A stretch of 39,440 bases of DNA from Gammaproteobacteria bacterium (lineage in GTDB: Bacteria; Pseudomonadota; Gammaproteobacteria; GCA-001735895). The stretch covers positions 1 to 39,440 of the forward strand of contig JASJBW010000008.1 in NCBI GenBank assembly GCA_030066315.1, given 5' to 3'. Shown here piece by piece: positions 17,582 to 28,151 of the stretch. Below the pieces are notes generated by a model, which was not told the origin of the DNA, did no database searches, and saw only the letters and a program-made list of their open reading frames with translations. The position numbers and the translations under genes were made by a program. How positions within the stretch are numbered: the stretch's first letter is position 1; the number at the start of each line of letters is the position of its first letter.

Positions 17582-18190
17582 TTATAATTGGTTGGCTATA
17601 AAAATGATGGGTGGTATCGCCAGCATCTTGATGACCAACAGGCCCAGGGTGGCGAACAAGGGTGATAGATCCAGACCCCCAAGGGGTGGAATAAATCGCT
17701 GTATTGGGCGCATGACCGGACGGCTGACCGAATTGATTAAACCAATGGCTGGATTATAGGCGCCGGGATTGACCCAGCTCAAGATGACCTGAATGATGAT
17801 CGCAAACAGGAATATATTGATAAAGATCGCCAACATGTCTGCCAGTGCAATGACGACCAATGCACCAAAACTGGCCGTTGACAACGAGGCTATAGCATTA
17901 CCGATATCAATGACTCCGGCACCCATAGCTCGAACCAGGAAATACTTGATGAGCAGGATAATCAGACAAAGTACCAACGACGCGATATCCTGACCACCAA
18001 CACCCGGTATCACCTTGCGCAAGGGCTTTAACGGAGGTGTGGTAGCCCGCACCACAAACTGGGAGATTGGGTTGTAAAAATCTGCACGTAACATCTGCAA
18101 AATAAAACGAAGCATGACAAGTAGTACGTAAAGATCAAATAAGGTATTGATAACCAGTAATAATGGAGAAGTAAGGTAACCTGATCCCAT
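17582..18190 (-). CDS. yggT: YggT-family membrane protein (two YggT repeats)
   Basis: LRFILQMLRADFYNPISQFVVRATTPPLKPLRKVIPGVGGQDIASLVL and ILSWVNPGAYNPAIGLINSVSRPVMRPIQRFIPPLGGLDLSPLFATLGL. Start chosen at MGSGYL; ORF opens at 18364. Confidence 0.88.
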   Translation of the reverse strand: MGSGYLTSPLLLVINTLFDLYVLLVMLRFILQMLRADFYNPISQFVVRATTPPLKPLRKVIPGVGGQDIASLVLCLIILLIKYFLVRAMGAGVIDIGNAIASLSTASFGALVVIALADMLAIFINIFLFAIIIQVILSWVNPGAYNPAIGLINSVSRPVMRPIQRFIPPLGGLDLSPLFATLGLLVIKMLAIPPIIFIANQL

Positions 18191-18206
18191 CTGAGAGTCT
18201 CTGTGA

Positions 18207-19028
18207 TTATTGGCCGAGTTCTTCGGCAAGTTGTTGTGAACGACGTGCGGCGGCATGACTGGCTTCCAGCACGATTTTTTCGAGTTGATTTTGCTGAAAA
18301 CTTTGAATGGCCTGTTCGGTAGTACCACCTTTCGATGTGACCTGTTGACGGAGTTTAACGACATCCTGATCCATGGCCATGGTGCTGGCTCCCAGAGCCG
18401 TTTGCCGTGTCAGGCATGCGGCCGTGGATGGATCCAGACCGAGATCGACCGCAGCTTTTTCCAATGCCTCGATGAACAGGAAGAAATAAGCGGGTCCACT
18501 GCCTGAAATGGCTGTAACTGCGTCGAGCTGTGATTCCTGTTCAACCCAGACCGTAATGCCGGTACTTTGTAAGATATGTTCTGCCGCTTGCCTTTGGATT
18601 TCATCGACACGTGAATTGGCATACAGGGCACTGGCACCAAGTCCTAGTAGCGCCGGTGTATTGGGCATGCAACGAACTATAGCCTGATCACCACCCAGCC
18701 AACGGTCTATATCCGTGGCTAATACGCCGGCAGCAATACTGATAATAAGGGGGGCATGACTGAGTTCCAGAGCAGTACAAACGTTCTGCAAAACCTGGGG
18801 TTTGACCGCTAGGATAACAATGTCCGCGGCAGCTAACGCAGTGTTATTATCCTGGACGGCCTGTATATGAAATTTGCTTTCCAGCTGTTTAAGTTTTTCT
18901 GAATCGATATCACTGGCAATGATTTGATCAGAGGGATAATCCTGGGCCAATAGGCCTCCGATCATGCTGGTCGCCATATTGCCGGAGCCAATAAAGCAGA
19001 TAGTGGAAGGTTTGAGAGTTTGAGTCAT
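18207..19028 (-). CDS. proC: Pyrroline-5-carboxylate reductase
   Basis: ICFIGSGNMATSMIGGLLAQ; RCMPNTPALLGLGASALYAN; AISGSGPAYFFLFIEALEKAAVDLGL; TSKGGTTEQAIQSF. Confidence 0.92.
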   Translation of the reverse strand: MTQTLKPSTICFIGSGNMATSMIGGLLAQDYPSDQIIASDIDSEKLKQLESKFHIQAVQDNNTALAAADIVILAVKPQVLQNVCTALELSHAPLIISIAAGVLATDIDRWLGGDQAIVRCMPNTPALLGLGASALYANSRVDEIQRQAAEHILQSTGITVWVEQESQLDAVTAISGSGPAYFFLFIEALEKAAVDLGLDPSTAACLTRQTALGASTMAMDQDVVKLRQQVTSKGGTTEQAIQSFQQNQLEKIVLEASHAAARRSQQLAEELGQ

Positions 19029-19035
19029 GTTTTTA

Positions 19036-19719
19036 TCAGATACGTGCTCCAAAAATGGCAGTGCCTATTCTAACCAGTGTGGCCCCTTCTGCAATGGCTG
19101 CGTTCATATCCGCCGACATGCCCATTGATAACGTGTCGCAATAAGGATGTTTCAGTTGTAAACAGGATAGGGCGTCAGCTAACTTTTTAAACGGTTCACG
19201 TTGTTTTTCGAAATCGGTACGTATCGCAGGAATCGCCATCAGGCCGCGCAGGTTTAATCGTGGAAGAATAGCGATTTTATCGGCCAGCTCATTGATGTCT
19301 GCAAGCCCGATTCCAGCCTTACTCGGCTCATCGTCGATGTTAACCTGTAATAAAACATTAAGGGGTGGTTTGTCCGCGGGTCGAAAACGGCTTAAACGTT
19401 GTGCAACCTTGTAACGATCCACGCTATGAACCCAGTCAAATAATTCACTGATTCTATGTGCTTTATTGGATTGAATGGGACCGATGTAATGCCACCGAAT
19501 CGGTAAATATTGTAATTTATTGATTTTTTGTTCAGCTTCTTGCAGGTAATTCTCGCCAAAATCGATTTGGCCAGCTTGGTGGGCTGTAGAGATATCCTCG
19601 ATGGTTTTTTTCTTGCTGACGGCGAGCAGAGTAACTTCTTCAGGGTCTCTTCGGGATTTTTGACATTGTGACGCTATCTGGGCTTGGACTTCTTGCAGAT
19701 TTTTTTCGATGTCAATCAT
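19036..19719 (-). CDS. yggS: YggS-family PLP homeostasis protein
   Basis: VTLLAVSKKKTIEDISTAHQAGQIDFGENYLQEAEQKI; IRWHYIGPIQSNKAHRI; LSMGMSADMNAAIAEGATLVRIGTAIFG. Confidence 0.92.
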   Translation of the reverse strand: MIDIEKNLQEVQAQIASQCQKSRRDPEEVTLLAVSKKKTIEDISTAHQAGQIDFGENYLQEAEQKINKLQYLPIRWHYIGPIQSNKAHRISELFDWVHSVDRYKVAQRLSRFRPADKPPLNVLLQVNIDDEPSKAGIGLADINELADKIAILPRLNLRGLMAIPAIRTDFEKQREPFKKLADALSCLQLKHPYCDTLSMGMSADMNAAIAEGATLVRIGTAIFGARI

Positions 19720-19967
19720 AGGATTTGCTATAGTTTGAGAGAACCTATAAAAAATTTATGGCCATTTTATAACGATTTTCTCTAGGTTTTTGAGCAATAC
19801 CAAAACGGGTTAATAAAAGAAATAACGGACAGACAGTCTATAAAAAACTCAGCAAGCACTCAAAAGAAGAAAAATGATTGCGCTTAACCTGTTTGCTTTT
19901 CATGTAAACAGAATAATAACTACTACAATCATCTGATTATAACTAATTCTTAATAAACGGGATAAAC

Positions 19968-21002
19968 ATGGATATAGCTCAATTACTTGCTTTTGGTGTT
20001 AAACAGGGTGCTTCCGATCTGCACTTGTCTGCCGGCTTACCCCCGATGATTCGTGTTGATGGTGATATTCGTCGGATCAATGTGCCCGAAATGGATCATA
20101 AGCAAGTCCATGACATGCTTTATGACATCATGAGTGATAAGCAGCGCAAAGATTATGAAGAGTTTCTAGAGACTGACTTTTCTTTCGAAATTCCAGGTCT
20201 GGCCCGTTTCAGGGTCAATGCTTTCAACCATAACCGAGGCTCTGGTGGTGTATTTCGAACCATCCCTTCAAAAATACTGACTCTTGAGGATTTGAATGCG
20301 CCGGCCATATTCAAGGACATCTCCGAATATCCGCGTGGTATCGTATTGGTAACCGGCCCGACCGGGTCTGGTAAATCCACCACTCTAGCAGGCATGATCG
20401 ATTATAAGAATGACTCTGAGTACGGTCATATTCTAACGGTTGAAGACCCAATCGAATTTGTACATCAAAGTAAAAAATGCCTGGTTAACCAGCGTGAAGT
20501 TCATCGCGATACCCTGGGTTTTAACGAGGCACTGCGTTCGGCACTGCGTGAAGACCCCGATACCATTCTGGTGGGTGAGATGCGTGATCTGGAAACGATA
20601 CGCCTGGCTTTATCCGCGGCAGAAACCGGCCACCTGGTTTTTGGTACCTTGCATACCAGTTCCGCAGCCAAAACTATCGATCGTATCGTCGACGTATTCC
20701 CTGCTGCGGAAAAAGCGATGGTGCGTTCCATGCTATCTGAATCCTTAAAAGCAGTAATCTCGCAAACCCTGTTAAAGAAGATTGGAGGAGGACGGGTTGC
20801 TGCCCATGAGATCATGATCGGTACCCCGGCGATCCGCAACCTGATTCGTGAAGACAAGGTGGCGCAAATGTATTCTGCTATCCAGACCGGTCAAAGTATG
20901 GGTATGCAAACCCTGGATCAAAACTTAAAGCAAATTCTGGCACAGGGCCTCATTAGCAAGGAAGAAGCCCAGCGTAAGGCAGCGAACCCGGATTCATTGT
21001 AA
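19968..21002 (+). CDS. pilT: Type IV pilus retraction ATPase PilT
   Basis: DIAQLLAFGVKQGASDLHLSAGLPPMIRVDGDIRRI; GPTGSGKST; DTILVGEMRDLETIRLALSAAETGHLVFGTLHTSSAAKTIDRIVDVFP; TPAIRNLIRE. Confidence 0.95.
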   Translation: MDIAQLLAFGVKQGASDLHLSAGLPPMIRVDGDIRRINVPEMDHKQVHDMLYDIMSDKQRKDYEEFLETDFSFEIPGLARFRVNAFNHNRGSGGVFRTIPSKILTLEDLNAPAIFKDISEYPRGIVLVTGPTGSGKSTTLAGMIDYKNDSEYGHILTVEDPIEFVHQSKKCLVNQREVHRDTLGFNEALRSALREDPDTILVGEMRDLETIRLALSAAETGHLVFGTLHTSSAAKTIDRIVDVFPAAEKAMVRSMLSESLKAVISQTLLKKIGGGRVAAHEIMIGTPAIRNLIREDKVAQMYSAIQTGQSMGMQTLDQNLKQILAQGLISKEEAQRKAANPDSL

Positions 21003-21043
21003 CCGTGATATTGAACGACTAAGAGACAGAACAGGAGTCCAGA

Positions 21044-22216
21044 GTGGATCGAAATAAAGCGATAGGTTTCATGCATGATCTGTTACGCATGATGGTCAGC
21101 AAGGATGGTTCAGATTTATTTATTACCTCAGGTTCACCACCCGCGATGAAAATTGACGGTAAGATTAATACCGTTTCCAAGCAAATCCTGGCACCTAATC
21201 ATACCCAGATGTTGGCGCGTTCCATCATGAACGACAAGCAGGTCTCTGAGTTTGAACAAAATCAGGAGTGTAACTTTTCTATTGCACTTCCGGGAGTGGC
21301 AAGATTTCGTGTCAATGCCTTTGTGCAACGGGGTAGCACCGGACTGGTATTAAGGATTATCAATTCAGAGATCCCCAGTTTTGAAGAATTAAATCTCCCG
21401 GAAACGCTACAGGAAATTTCCATGACCAAGCGCGGACTGGTTATCTTTGTGGGCGGTACCGGTTCAGGTAAATCAACTTCATTGGCATCCATGGTCGATT
21501 ATCGTAATCGTCACAGTTATGGTCATATTATTACGATCGAAGATCCGGTTGAATTTGTACATGAACATAAAAACTGCCTCGTGACTCAGCGCGAAGTCGG
21601 GGTGGATACCGATAACTATGAAATCGCCCTCAAAAATACCCTGCGGCAGGCCCCCGACGTTATTCTGATTGGTGAGGTCCGTGATCGAGAGGCGATGGAG
21701 CATGCGATTGCTTTTGCGGAAACTGGACATTTATGCCTGACAACCCTGCACGCTAATAGTACCAACCAGGCCCTGGATCGAATCATTAACTTTTTTCCGG
21801 AAGAGCGCCGCCAGCAATTGCTGATGGATTTATCTTTGAATTTGAAAGGACTTATTTCACAGCGATTGATTCCTCGTATAGATGGCGTAGGGCGTATACC
21901 TGCCGTGGAAATCATGCTGAATACCCCATTGATGGCAGATTTAATCTTCAAGGGAGAAGTGCATGAAATGAAAAGCCTGATGAAAAAGTCAGGCGAGGCA
22001 GGCATGATTACCTTCGATCAGGCCTTGTTTAACCTTTTCGAAGAGCGCAAGGTTACCTATGAAGATGCGGTTAGAAATGCAGATTCCGTGAATGATATTC
22101 GCCTGCGTATCAAGCTTGAGAGTGATACTGCGCGTAAGTCCGGTTTGGTAGATGATCACCGTGATGACTTTGAGCTGGAAGAATCGGATGATGACACTCC
22201 CGGTGGCATGATATAG
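21044..22216 (+). CDS. pilU: PilT/PilU-family ATPase, PilU-like
   Basis: DLLRMMVSKDGSDLFITSGSPPAMKIDGKI; GGTGSGKST; DVILIGEVRDREAMEHAIAFAETGHLCLTTLHANSTNQALDRIINFFPEE. Confidence 0.92.
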   Translation: MDRNKAIGFMHDLLRMMVSKDGSDLFITSGSPPAMKIDGKINTVSKQILAPNHTQMLARSIMNDKQVSEFEQNQECNFSIALPGVARFRVNAFVQRGSTGLVLRIINSEIPSFEELNLPETLQEISMTKRGLVIFVGGTGSGKSTSLASMVDYRNRHSYGHIITIEDPVEFVHEHKNCLVTQREVGVDTDNYEIALKNTLRQAPDVILIGEVRDREAMEHAIAFAETGHLCLTTLHANSTNQALDRIINFFPEERRQQLLMDLSLNLKGLISQRLIPRIDGVGRIPAVEIMLNTPLMADLIFKGEVHEMKSLMKKSGEAGMITFDQALFNLFEERKVTYEDAVRNADSVNDIRLRIKLESDTARKSGLVDDHRDDFELEESDDDTPGGMI

Positions 22217-22226
22217 AGGTATTTCC

Positions 22227-23387
22227 ATGAGCCGTGAACCCACCACGAAACTACTCGAGCCTTACCTGAAAATCATGGCTGAAAAACAGGCATCTGACCT
22301 GTTTTTTGTGACCGGTGCTCCTCCCAACATGAAGCTGGATGGGCGCACTGCACCCATGGCGAAAAACCCGTTAAAATCCGGACAGGTGCAAAAACTCGCC
22401 TATAGCCTATTAACCGATGAACAAGTGACGGATTTTGAAATCAATCGTGAATTAAACTTAGGGTTTACCCTGATTGATGTGGGTCGTTTCCGTGTGAATA
22501 TATTTATTCAGCGTTCTGAAGTTTCCATGGTGATTCGATACATCAAGTGGGAAATACCCTCGATTGATGAATTGCTGCTACCGCAAATTCTGAAAAAAAT
22601 CATTATGGAAAAAACCGGGCTGGTACTGGTGGTGGGTTCAACCGGGTCTGGTAAATCAACCACCTTGGCTTCAATGATCAATCATCGAAATGGCATTGAG
22701 GGCGGTCACATCCTGACCATAGAAGATCCCATAGAATTTGTGTTCACCCATAATAAGGCCATCATTTCGCAGCGTGAAGTCGGTATCGATACGTTATCTT
22801 ATGAGAATGCCTTGCGCGAGGCTTTGCGAGAAGCGCCTGAAGTTATCATGATTGGTGAAGCTCGGGATCGTGAGACCATGCAGGCGGCGATTAATTATGC
22901 GGATACAGGTCATCTTTGTTTGACTACCTTGCATGCGGTTAATTCTAACCAGGCCATGGACCGGATGATGAATATGTTTCCGACCGACATGCGCGAACAA
23001 CTGTTGATGGATTTATCGTTAAACTTGAATGCGATTATATCCCAGAGATTGGTGCCAGCAATGGATGGTAAATTGGCCTGTGCTGTCGAAGTACTGTTGA
23101 ATTCTCCTTATATCTCTGAGCTGATCAGAGAGGGTAATTTCAACGAAGTCAAGGAAATCATGGAAAAAGGTGATACAGTGGGAATGCAGACGTTTGATCA
23201 GTCACTTTATGATCTATACAAGGCTGATAAAATTTCGATTAAAAGTGCTCTGGCATATGCTGATTCCAGTACCAATCTTGAGTGGAAAATTAATTTTGGC
23301 GGTGAACAAAAACGGGGGGACAGTCGCCATAACCTTAATGAAAACCCCTTCCCTGATGAGCTGGCGCTACCCAGCGAAGAACAGTAA
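22227..23387 (+). CDS. Third tandem PilT/PilU-family ATPase (PilU-like paralog)
   Basis: YLKIMAEKQASDLFFVTGAPPNMKLDGRT; GSTGSGKST; EVIMIGEARDRETMQAAINYADTGHLCLTTLHAVNSNQAMDRMMNMFP. Confidence 0.92.
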   Translation: MSREPTTKLLEPYLKIMAEKQASDLFFVTGAPPNMKLDGRTAPMAKNPLKSGQVQKLAYSLLTDEQVTDFEINRELNLGFTLIDVGRFRVNIFIQRSEVSMVIRYIKWEIPSIDELLLPQILKKIIMEKTGLVLVVGSTGSGKSTTLASMINHRNGIEGGHILTIEDPIEFVFTHNKAIISQREVGIDTLSYENALREALREAPEVIMIGEARDRETMQAAINYADTGHLCLTTLHAVNSNQAMDRMMNMFPTDMREQLLMDLSLNLNAIISQRLVPAMDGKLACAVEVLLNSPYISELIREGNFNEVKEIMEKGDTVGMQTFDQSLYDLYKADKISIKSALAYADSSTNLEWKINFGGEQKRGDSRHNLNENPFPDELALPSEEQ

Positions 23388-23413
23388 TTCCTTACGCGTA
23401 AATATCTGCTCTG

Positions 23414-24307
23414 ATGTCTAAAAACTGGGCCTACCTGATGTTAAGTGGCTCAGCACTTTTCTGGTCAGGAAATTTTGTCTTGGGGCGCGCCATAGCCACT
23501 GATATTGAGCCGATCACACTCGCTTACTGGCGCTGGTTAATCGCACTCTGTCTTTTTTTACCCTTTGGATTGAAGTACGTTTATGAAGAATGGCTCATTA
23601 TACGTACACATTTACGCTACCTCTTGTTAATGAGTGTACTGGGGGTGAGTGGTTTTAATACCTTTGTCTATCTTGGCTTGCAGGAAACCACCGCGACCAA
23701 CGCATTACTGATTAATAGTTTTATCCCGATCCTGATTATTCTCCTGTCTAGGATTAAACCGGGCGTGCCTATCAATCGATTGAAGATGTTGGGCATTATG
23801 GTCTCTAGTATTGGTGTGGTTACACTGGTTGTTCAGGGGCGTTGGACTAATCTACTTACGTTATCTTTCAATAGGGGAGACTTATGGATACTCGGAGCAG
23901 CATTGGTTTGGGCAGTCTATTCGATTGGTCTGCGTTGGCGTCCATTGGGTCTGTCTTCTCAGGCTTTTCTGCTGATTACCATGATCATAGGTCTGATTAT
24001 ATTGGCTCCTTTTTACTGGTTAAATCCTTTTGATGAGGCTCCTCTGGTATTGAATATAAGCAATAGTTTAGCAATCTTTTATGTGGCTGCATTTGCTTCA
24101 GTTGGAGCTTTTCTATTGTGGAACCAGGGTGTTAGATTGGTAGGAGCCGCCACCGCCGGACAATTTATTCATTTGATGCCGGTACTGGGAACGCTGATGG
24201 CTATTGTTTTATTAGAAGAGCAACTTTATGGATTCCATTTAATAGGTGCCGTAGCCATTGCGGCTGGCATTCTGTTATCACTCAAGTCTAACTCCACAGA
24301 TTATTGA
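23414..24307 (+). CDS. EamA/DMT-family transporter
   Basis: Two EamA-like repeats: YLMLSGSALFWSGNFVLGRAI...PITLAYWRW and LWILGAALVWAVYSIGLR; many TM segments. Confidence 0.88.
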   Translation: MSKNWAYLMLSGSALFWSGNFVLGRAIATDIEPITLAYWRWLIALCLFLPFGLKYVYEEWLIIRTHLRYLLLMSVLGVSGFNTFVYLGLQETTATNALLINSFIPILIILLSRIKPGVPINRLKMLGIMVSSIGVVTLVVQGRWTNLLTLSFNRGDLWILGAALVWAVYSIGLRWRPLGLSSQAFLLITMIIGLIILAPFYWLNPFDEAPLVLNISNSLAIFYVAAFASVGAFLLWNQGVRLVGAATAGQFIHLMPVLGTLMAIVLLEEQLYGFHLIGAVAIAAGILLSLKSNSTDY

Positions 24308-25572
24308 ATCTGCTTTCCTGCGACCAGGGTCTTGACAACTTTAGTAGAAAAGTCCCAGCCTTTGAAAGCGGTATTTTTACCTGCCGAGTAAAATAGTTCG
24401 GGTTCGCAACTATAATGAGCTTGTCGATCAACTATAACCAGATCAGCCAATTCTCCAGTGGCTAATTGACCCGCAGGTAGTTTAAAAATCTTAGCGGGGT
24501 TCGATGTTGAGGCCGCTATGGCCTGGTGTAATTCAAGAATGCCGTCATCTACCAACCGAAAGATTAGTGGTAGTAGGGTATCCAAGCCGCTGATACCCGG
24601 TTCCGCCGAGGGGAATGGTTGTAACTTGGCATCAATGTCATGAGGCTGATGGTCGCTGCAAATACAATCAATGGTTCCATCCTTTAATCCTTCGCGTAAT
24701 GCATCACGATCGGCTTCGCTACGTAAGGGTGGGAATGTTAATTTATTGGTGTCAAAGCCGTCTATGTCCCGATCAGTAAGGAAAAGATGATGAATGGCGA
24801 CATCTGCAGTAACCGGTAATCGGTCCTTTTTGGCCTGGCGAATCATGTCAACAGAACGCGCACAGGAAAGTTGGCCAAAATGTGTTCGTGCACTGGTTTG
24901 TGCGACCAGTTCAATATCCTTGGCTAAAGCCGCTGTTTCTGCGGCTTCAGGGATAGGTGGTAATCCTAGGCGAGTAGCCAGAGAGCCTTCATGGGCGCAG
25001 CCATCGGCATGTAAAGCCTGATCATAAGGCTGGATCACAACAAGCATTTCCTGACCCGCTGCATATTCCATGGCGCGACGTTGGATCAAATTATTGCCAA
25101 AAGGCTTCAGTGCATTACTGAGGGCAACACAACCTGTACGTTTTAGTGTGCCCATGTTACTCAGTTGCTCACCTTCGAGCCCTTTGCTGAGTGCACCGAT
25201 AGTGTAGAGGTGGCAGCGATTACCCGCTTTCTGATTATTATGATGAATCAGTTCTACCACGGCGGCATTATCGGTAACTGGAGTGACATCAGGGGGCAAG
25301 CAAATGCTGGTGATGCCGCCATGGGCTGCCGCATTGGTCTCGCTTGCCGTATTAGCTTTTTGTGACGATCCGGGTTGACGGACCCGGCATTGTACATCGA
25401 CCAGGCCCGGAATAACGTGTTTATCCCTGGCATCGATGATTTGATCCGGAACAAAATCGATTGGCGCATCATCGATGCCGACAATAAGTTGGTTATCGAT
25501 GTAGATATCGGCACTTTTATCCAGCTGAGTTGATGGGTCAATCAGGTGGCCTCGTTGAATGATCGTTTTCAT
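24301..25572 (-). CDS. pyrC': Dihydroorotase-like protein, probably noncatalytic (PyrC')
   Basis: DHOase/amidohydrolase architecture (HVIPGLVDV...QPGSSQK...[10 protein letters not shown]...ICSDHQPHD...GLDTLLPL), but the metal-binding HxH is [10 protein letters not shown]. Adjacent to pyrB. Confidence 0.87.
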   Translation of the reverse strand: MKTIIQRGHLIDPSTQLDKSADIYIDNQLIVGIDDAPIDFVPDQIIDARDKHVIPGLVDVQCRVRQPGSSQKANTASETNAAAHGGITSICLPPDVTPVTDNAAVVELIHHNNQKAGNRCHLYTIGALSKGLEGEQLSNMGTLKRTGCVALSNALKPFGNNLIQRRAMEYAAGQEMLVVIQPYDQALHADGCAHEGSLATRLGLPPIPEAAETAALAKDIELVAQTSARTHFGQLSCARSVDMIRQAKKDRLPVTADVAIHHLFLTDRDIDGFDTNKLTFPPLRSEADRDALREGLKDGTIDCICSDHQPHDIDAKLQPFPSAEPGISGLDTLLPLIFRLVDDGILELHQAIAASTSNPAKIFKLPAGQLATGELADLVIVDRQAHYSCEPELFYSAGKNTAFKGWDFSTKVVKTLVAGKQIQ

Positions 25573-26537
25573 GGGTTTTCCTTTCCGCTGGAGACAATCA
25601 TTGACATGACAGCCATGCGTACAGCAATACCAAAGGTGACTTGTTGCAGGATGACCGATTGATTTCCATCCATGACTGAGGATTCAATTTCAATACCGCG
25701 ATTAGCAGGCCCCGGATGCATGACTATGGCATCATGTTTGGCGAATTGTAAACGTTCACTGGAAAGACCAAATTGACGAAAATATTCTTTTTCGCTGGGT
25801 AGTAGAGCGCCGGTCATACGTTCCTTTTGCAGCCGTAGCATGATGATCACATCAACATCACGTAATCCCTGGTTCATGTCATGAAACACTTGTACACCCA
25901 AGGTATCTGCCTGTTTGGGTAACAAGGTCGGGGGGGCAACAATACGAACTTCGCCCGTGTTTAAAATGTTTAACGCATGGATCTGGGAACGTGCTACTCG
26001 TGAGTGTTTAATATCGCCTACAATGGCTACGCTTAAATTTTCAAACTGCTGTTTGTAACGTCGAATGGTAAACATATCCAGCATGGCTTGTGTTGGATGA
26101 GCATGTTGACCATCGCCAGCATTTAAAACGCTTACCCCCGGGTGAACATGCTGGGCAAAAAAGTGTGCACTGCCGCTGTCCTGGTGACGAATCACAAACA
26201 TATCAATCTGCATGGCCTCAAGGTTGTGCAGAGTATCCAAAAGGGATTCTCCTTTTACCGTGGCTGAGGTGTTGATATTGAGATTGAGAATGTCGGCTGA
26301 AAGACGTTGTGCGGCCAGTTCAAAAGTGGAACGTGTCCGTGTGCTGGCCTCAAAAAACAGATTGGCTACCGTCTTGCCACGCAGAATGGGTACTTTTTTG
26401 ATACTCCGGTCAGTCACTGAGGTAAAAGATTCCGCGGTATCTAATATGTCAGTTAGGATGGCGTGATTAAGTCCTTCGATACTTAAGAAGTGTTTAAGCT
26501 TTCCTTCATCGGTCAATTGAAGGTTTGCGTTATTCAC
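25569..26537 (-). CDS. pyrB: Aspartate carbamoyltransferase catalytic subunit
   Basis: [67 protein letters not shown]. 4-nt overlap with pyrC'. Confidence 0.95.
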   Translation of the reverse strand: MNNANLQLTDEGKLKHFLSIEGLNHAILTDILDTAESFTSVTDRSIKKVPILRGKTVANLFFEASTRTRSTFELAAQRLSADILNLNINTSATVKGESLLDTLHNLEAMQIDMFVIRHQDSGSAHFFAQHVHPGVSVLNAGDGQHAHPTQAMLDMFTIRRYKQQFENLSVAIVGDIKHSRVARSQIHALNILNTGEVRIVAPPTLLPKQADTLGVQVFHDMNQGLRDVDVIIMLRLQKERMTGALLPSEKEYFRQFGLSSERLQFAKHDAIVMHPGPANRGIEIESSVMDGNQSVILQQVTFGIAVRMAVMSMIVSSGKENP

Positions 26538-27037
26538 GTCGACTCACCCTCTAGGATCGATAGAGATAACGGATTTGGGCCATCGAGTTTTATTTGTTGC
26601 CCTTTTTCCAAAGACATATTGGCCGCGATATAGTCAGCCTGTATGGGTAATTCTCGCCCGCCCCGGTCAATAAGAATCGCCAGTATGATTTTATCCGGTC
26701 GGCCGTAGTCAAATAGTTCGTTCATGGCTGCTCTGACAGTACGGCCCGAGTAAAGTACATCATCAATTAAAATGATGGTTTTTCCATCGATATTATGTGG
26801 CAGGCTGGAAGGTTTAACCGTTGGATGTAAGCCGATTTTGGTATAGTCATCCCGATAAAATGTAATATTCAGTTTCCCCAGTTCAGTATCGGGTTGAATA
26901 TGGTTATAGATGGCTTGAGCTATCCAGTATCCGCCAGTTTCGATGCCGACGATGATCGGATGATCAGAAGAGTGAAATAAAGGAGCCAGTGCATCAGTGA
27001 GTTTATTAATTAATGAATCGACGGCTAAATCGGGCAC
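26534..27037 (-). CDS. pyrR: PyrR bifunctional regulator/uracil phosphoribosyltransferase family
   Basis: [71 protein letters not shown]. Confidence 0.92.
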   Translation of the reverse strand: MPDLAVDSLINKLTDALAPLFHSSDHPIIVGIETGGYWIAQAIYNHIQPDTELGKLNITFYRDDYTKIGLHPTVKPSSLPHNIDGKTIILIDDVLYSGRTVRAAMNELFDYGRPDKIILAILIDRGGRELPIQADYIAANMSLEKGQQIKLDGPNPLSLSILEGEST

Positions 27038-27142
27038 TCTTGTTCACCAGTGTTTCAGGTATGCGCTTTATACCATAATTATAAAACAGGCTAAATGATC
27101 TTTTTATACTTTGTAATATGATTATTCATATTTAGATCCCAT

Positions 27143-27577
27143 TCAGGGATCAAGAGAAGACTGGTTGTTGAGCCAGGTCTCAGTGATTAGTACAGCAGCA
27201 ATGCAGTCCAATTGAGGTTTCGATTGATGTCTTTGTGCGCTTTGTTCAATGATTTGCCAAGCCTCACGAGTCGTTAAGCGTTCATCGATCATTTCTGTCT
27301 TAATATTAAATCGTCCCTGTAATTGACGGCTAAAGCGCCGCGCCCGTTTGGTCATTTCATGTTCTTCATTATTCATGGTGGTTGGCAATCCCACAATGAG
27401 TCGATCAGGTTTCCAGGTGGAAACGAGTTTTTCAACCTGTCCCCATTCCGGTTGATTTCGTATAACCCTGATCGGGGTAAGAGGAGAGGCAGTCTGAGTT
27501 CGGGTTTGTCCTACTGCGCTTCCTATCCAAGCGGTGCCGTAGTCAAAACCCAACACCGTTAAATTTTCAGCAGGCAT
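27143..27577 (-). CDS. ruvX: Holliday junction resolvase-like RuvX/YqgF
   Basis: VLGFDYGTAWIGSAVGQ; RLIVGLPTTMNNEEHEMTKRARRF; MIDERLTTREA; LDCIAAVLITETWL. Confidence 0.92.
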   Translation of the reverse strand: MPAENLTVLGFDYGTAWIGSAVGQTRTQTASPLTPIRVIRNQPEWGQVEKLVSTWKPDRLIVGLPTTMNNEEHEMTKRARRFSRQLQGRFNIKTEMIDERLTTREAWQIIEQSAQRHQSKPQLDCIAAVLITETWLNNQSSLDP

Positions 27578-27584
27578 GAATCAA

Positions 27585-28151
27585 TCAGGCATTTCCGGTT
27601 GTCGGCGAAAGCGAATCCAGATTGAAGCCCAACGTGTCAAATGCCATCTGCCATTTTTGATCGGTCTCTGCACTAAAGGTAATAGCTGGATTCGCTCGTG
27701 CTGTGAGCCAGGAATTTTCCTGTAATTCCTGTTCCAGTTGTCCTCCTGACCAACCTGAAAAACCGAGTAGAACCAGGTAATGTTCAGGCCCCTTGGATTG
27801 CGCGATAGCTTCAAGGATATCGCGCGAACTGGTCAGGTATGTGTCTTTGCCAACGGATATGGTTTTATCCCAGGAGGTGAGGGCATCATGGAGGACAAAA
27901 CCCTGCTGTAATTTTACCGGGCCACCAATATAAACGGGTTGATCAAGGATAATGGGATTGTCACATTCAATGTCCAATTGCTTAAAAATATTTTTTAAGG
28001 TCTGGTCAGAAAGATGGTTGATAACCACGCCCATACTACCTTCCTGATTATGTTCACACATATAGACCACACTCGAGGCAAATAGGGGGTCCTGAATACT
28101 GGGCGTGGCTAACAGATACTGATCCACTAGGTTATTTTTTGCCTTGGGCAT
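27585..28151 (-). CDS. yqgE: YqgE/AlgH-family protein
   Basis: NLVDQYLLATPSIQDPLFASSVVYMCEHNQEGSMGVVINHLSDQTL; VYIGGPVKLQQGFVLH; LLGFSGWSGGQLEQEL. Confidence 0.94.
   Translation of the reverse strand: MPKAKNNLVDQYLLATPSIQDPLFASSVVYMCEHNQEGSMGVVINHLSDQTLKNIFKQLDIECDNPIILDQPVYIGGPVKLQQGFVLHDALTSWDKTISVGKDTYLTSSRDILEAIAQSKGPEHYLVLLGFSGWSGGQLEQELQENSWLTARANPAITFSAETDQKWQMAFDTLGFNLDSLSPTTGNA

Noticed and set aside
20153-22246. Antisense and alternate-frame ORFs over pilT/pilU (20153-20395, 20440-20748, 20501-20857, 21262-21492, 21479-21730, 21616-22005, 21989-22246)
   Set aside because: Fully inside strongly supported pilT/pilU genes; shadow ORFs.
27038-27142. PyrR-type attenuator upstream of pyrR
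   Set aside because: No convincing anti-antiterminator/terminator pair or PyrR-binding loop visible in 105 bp.
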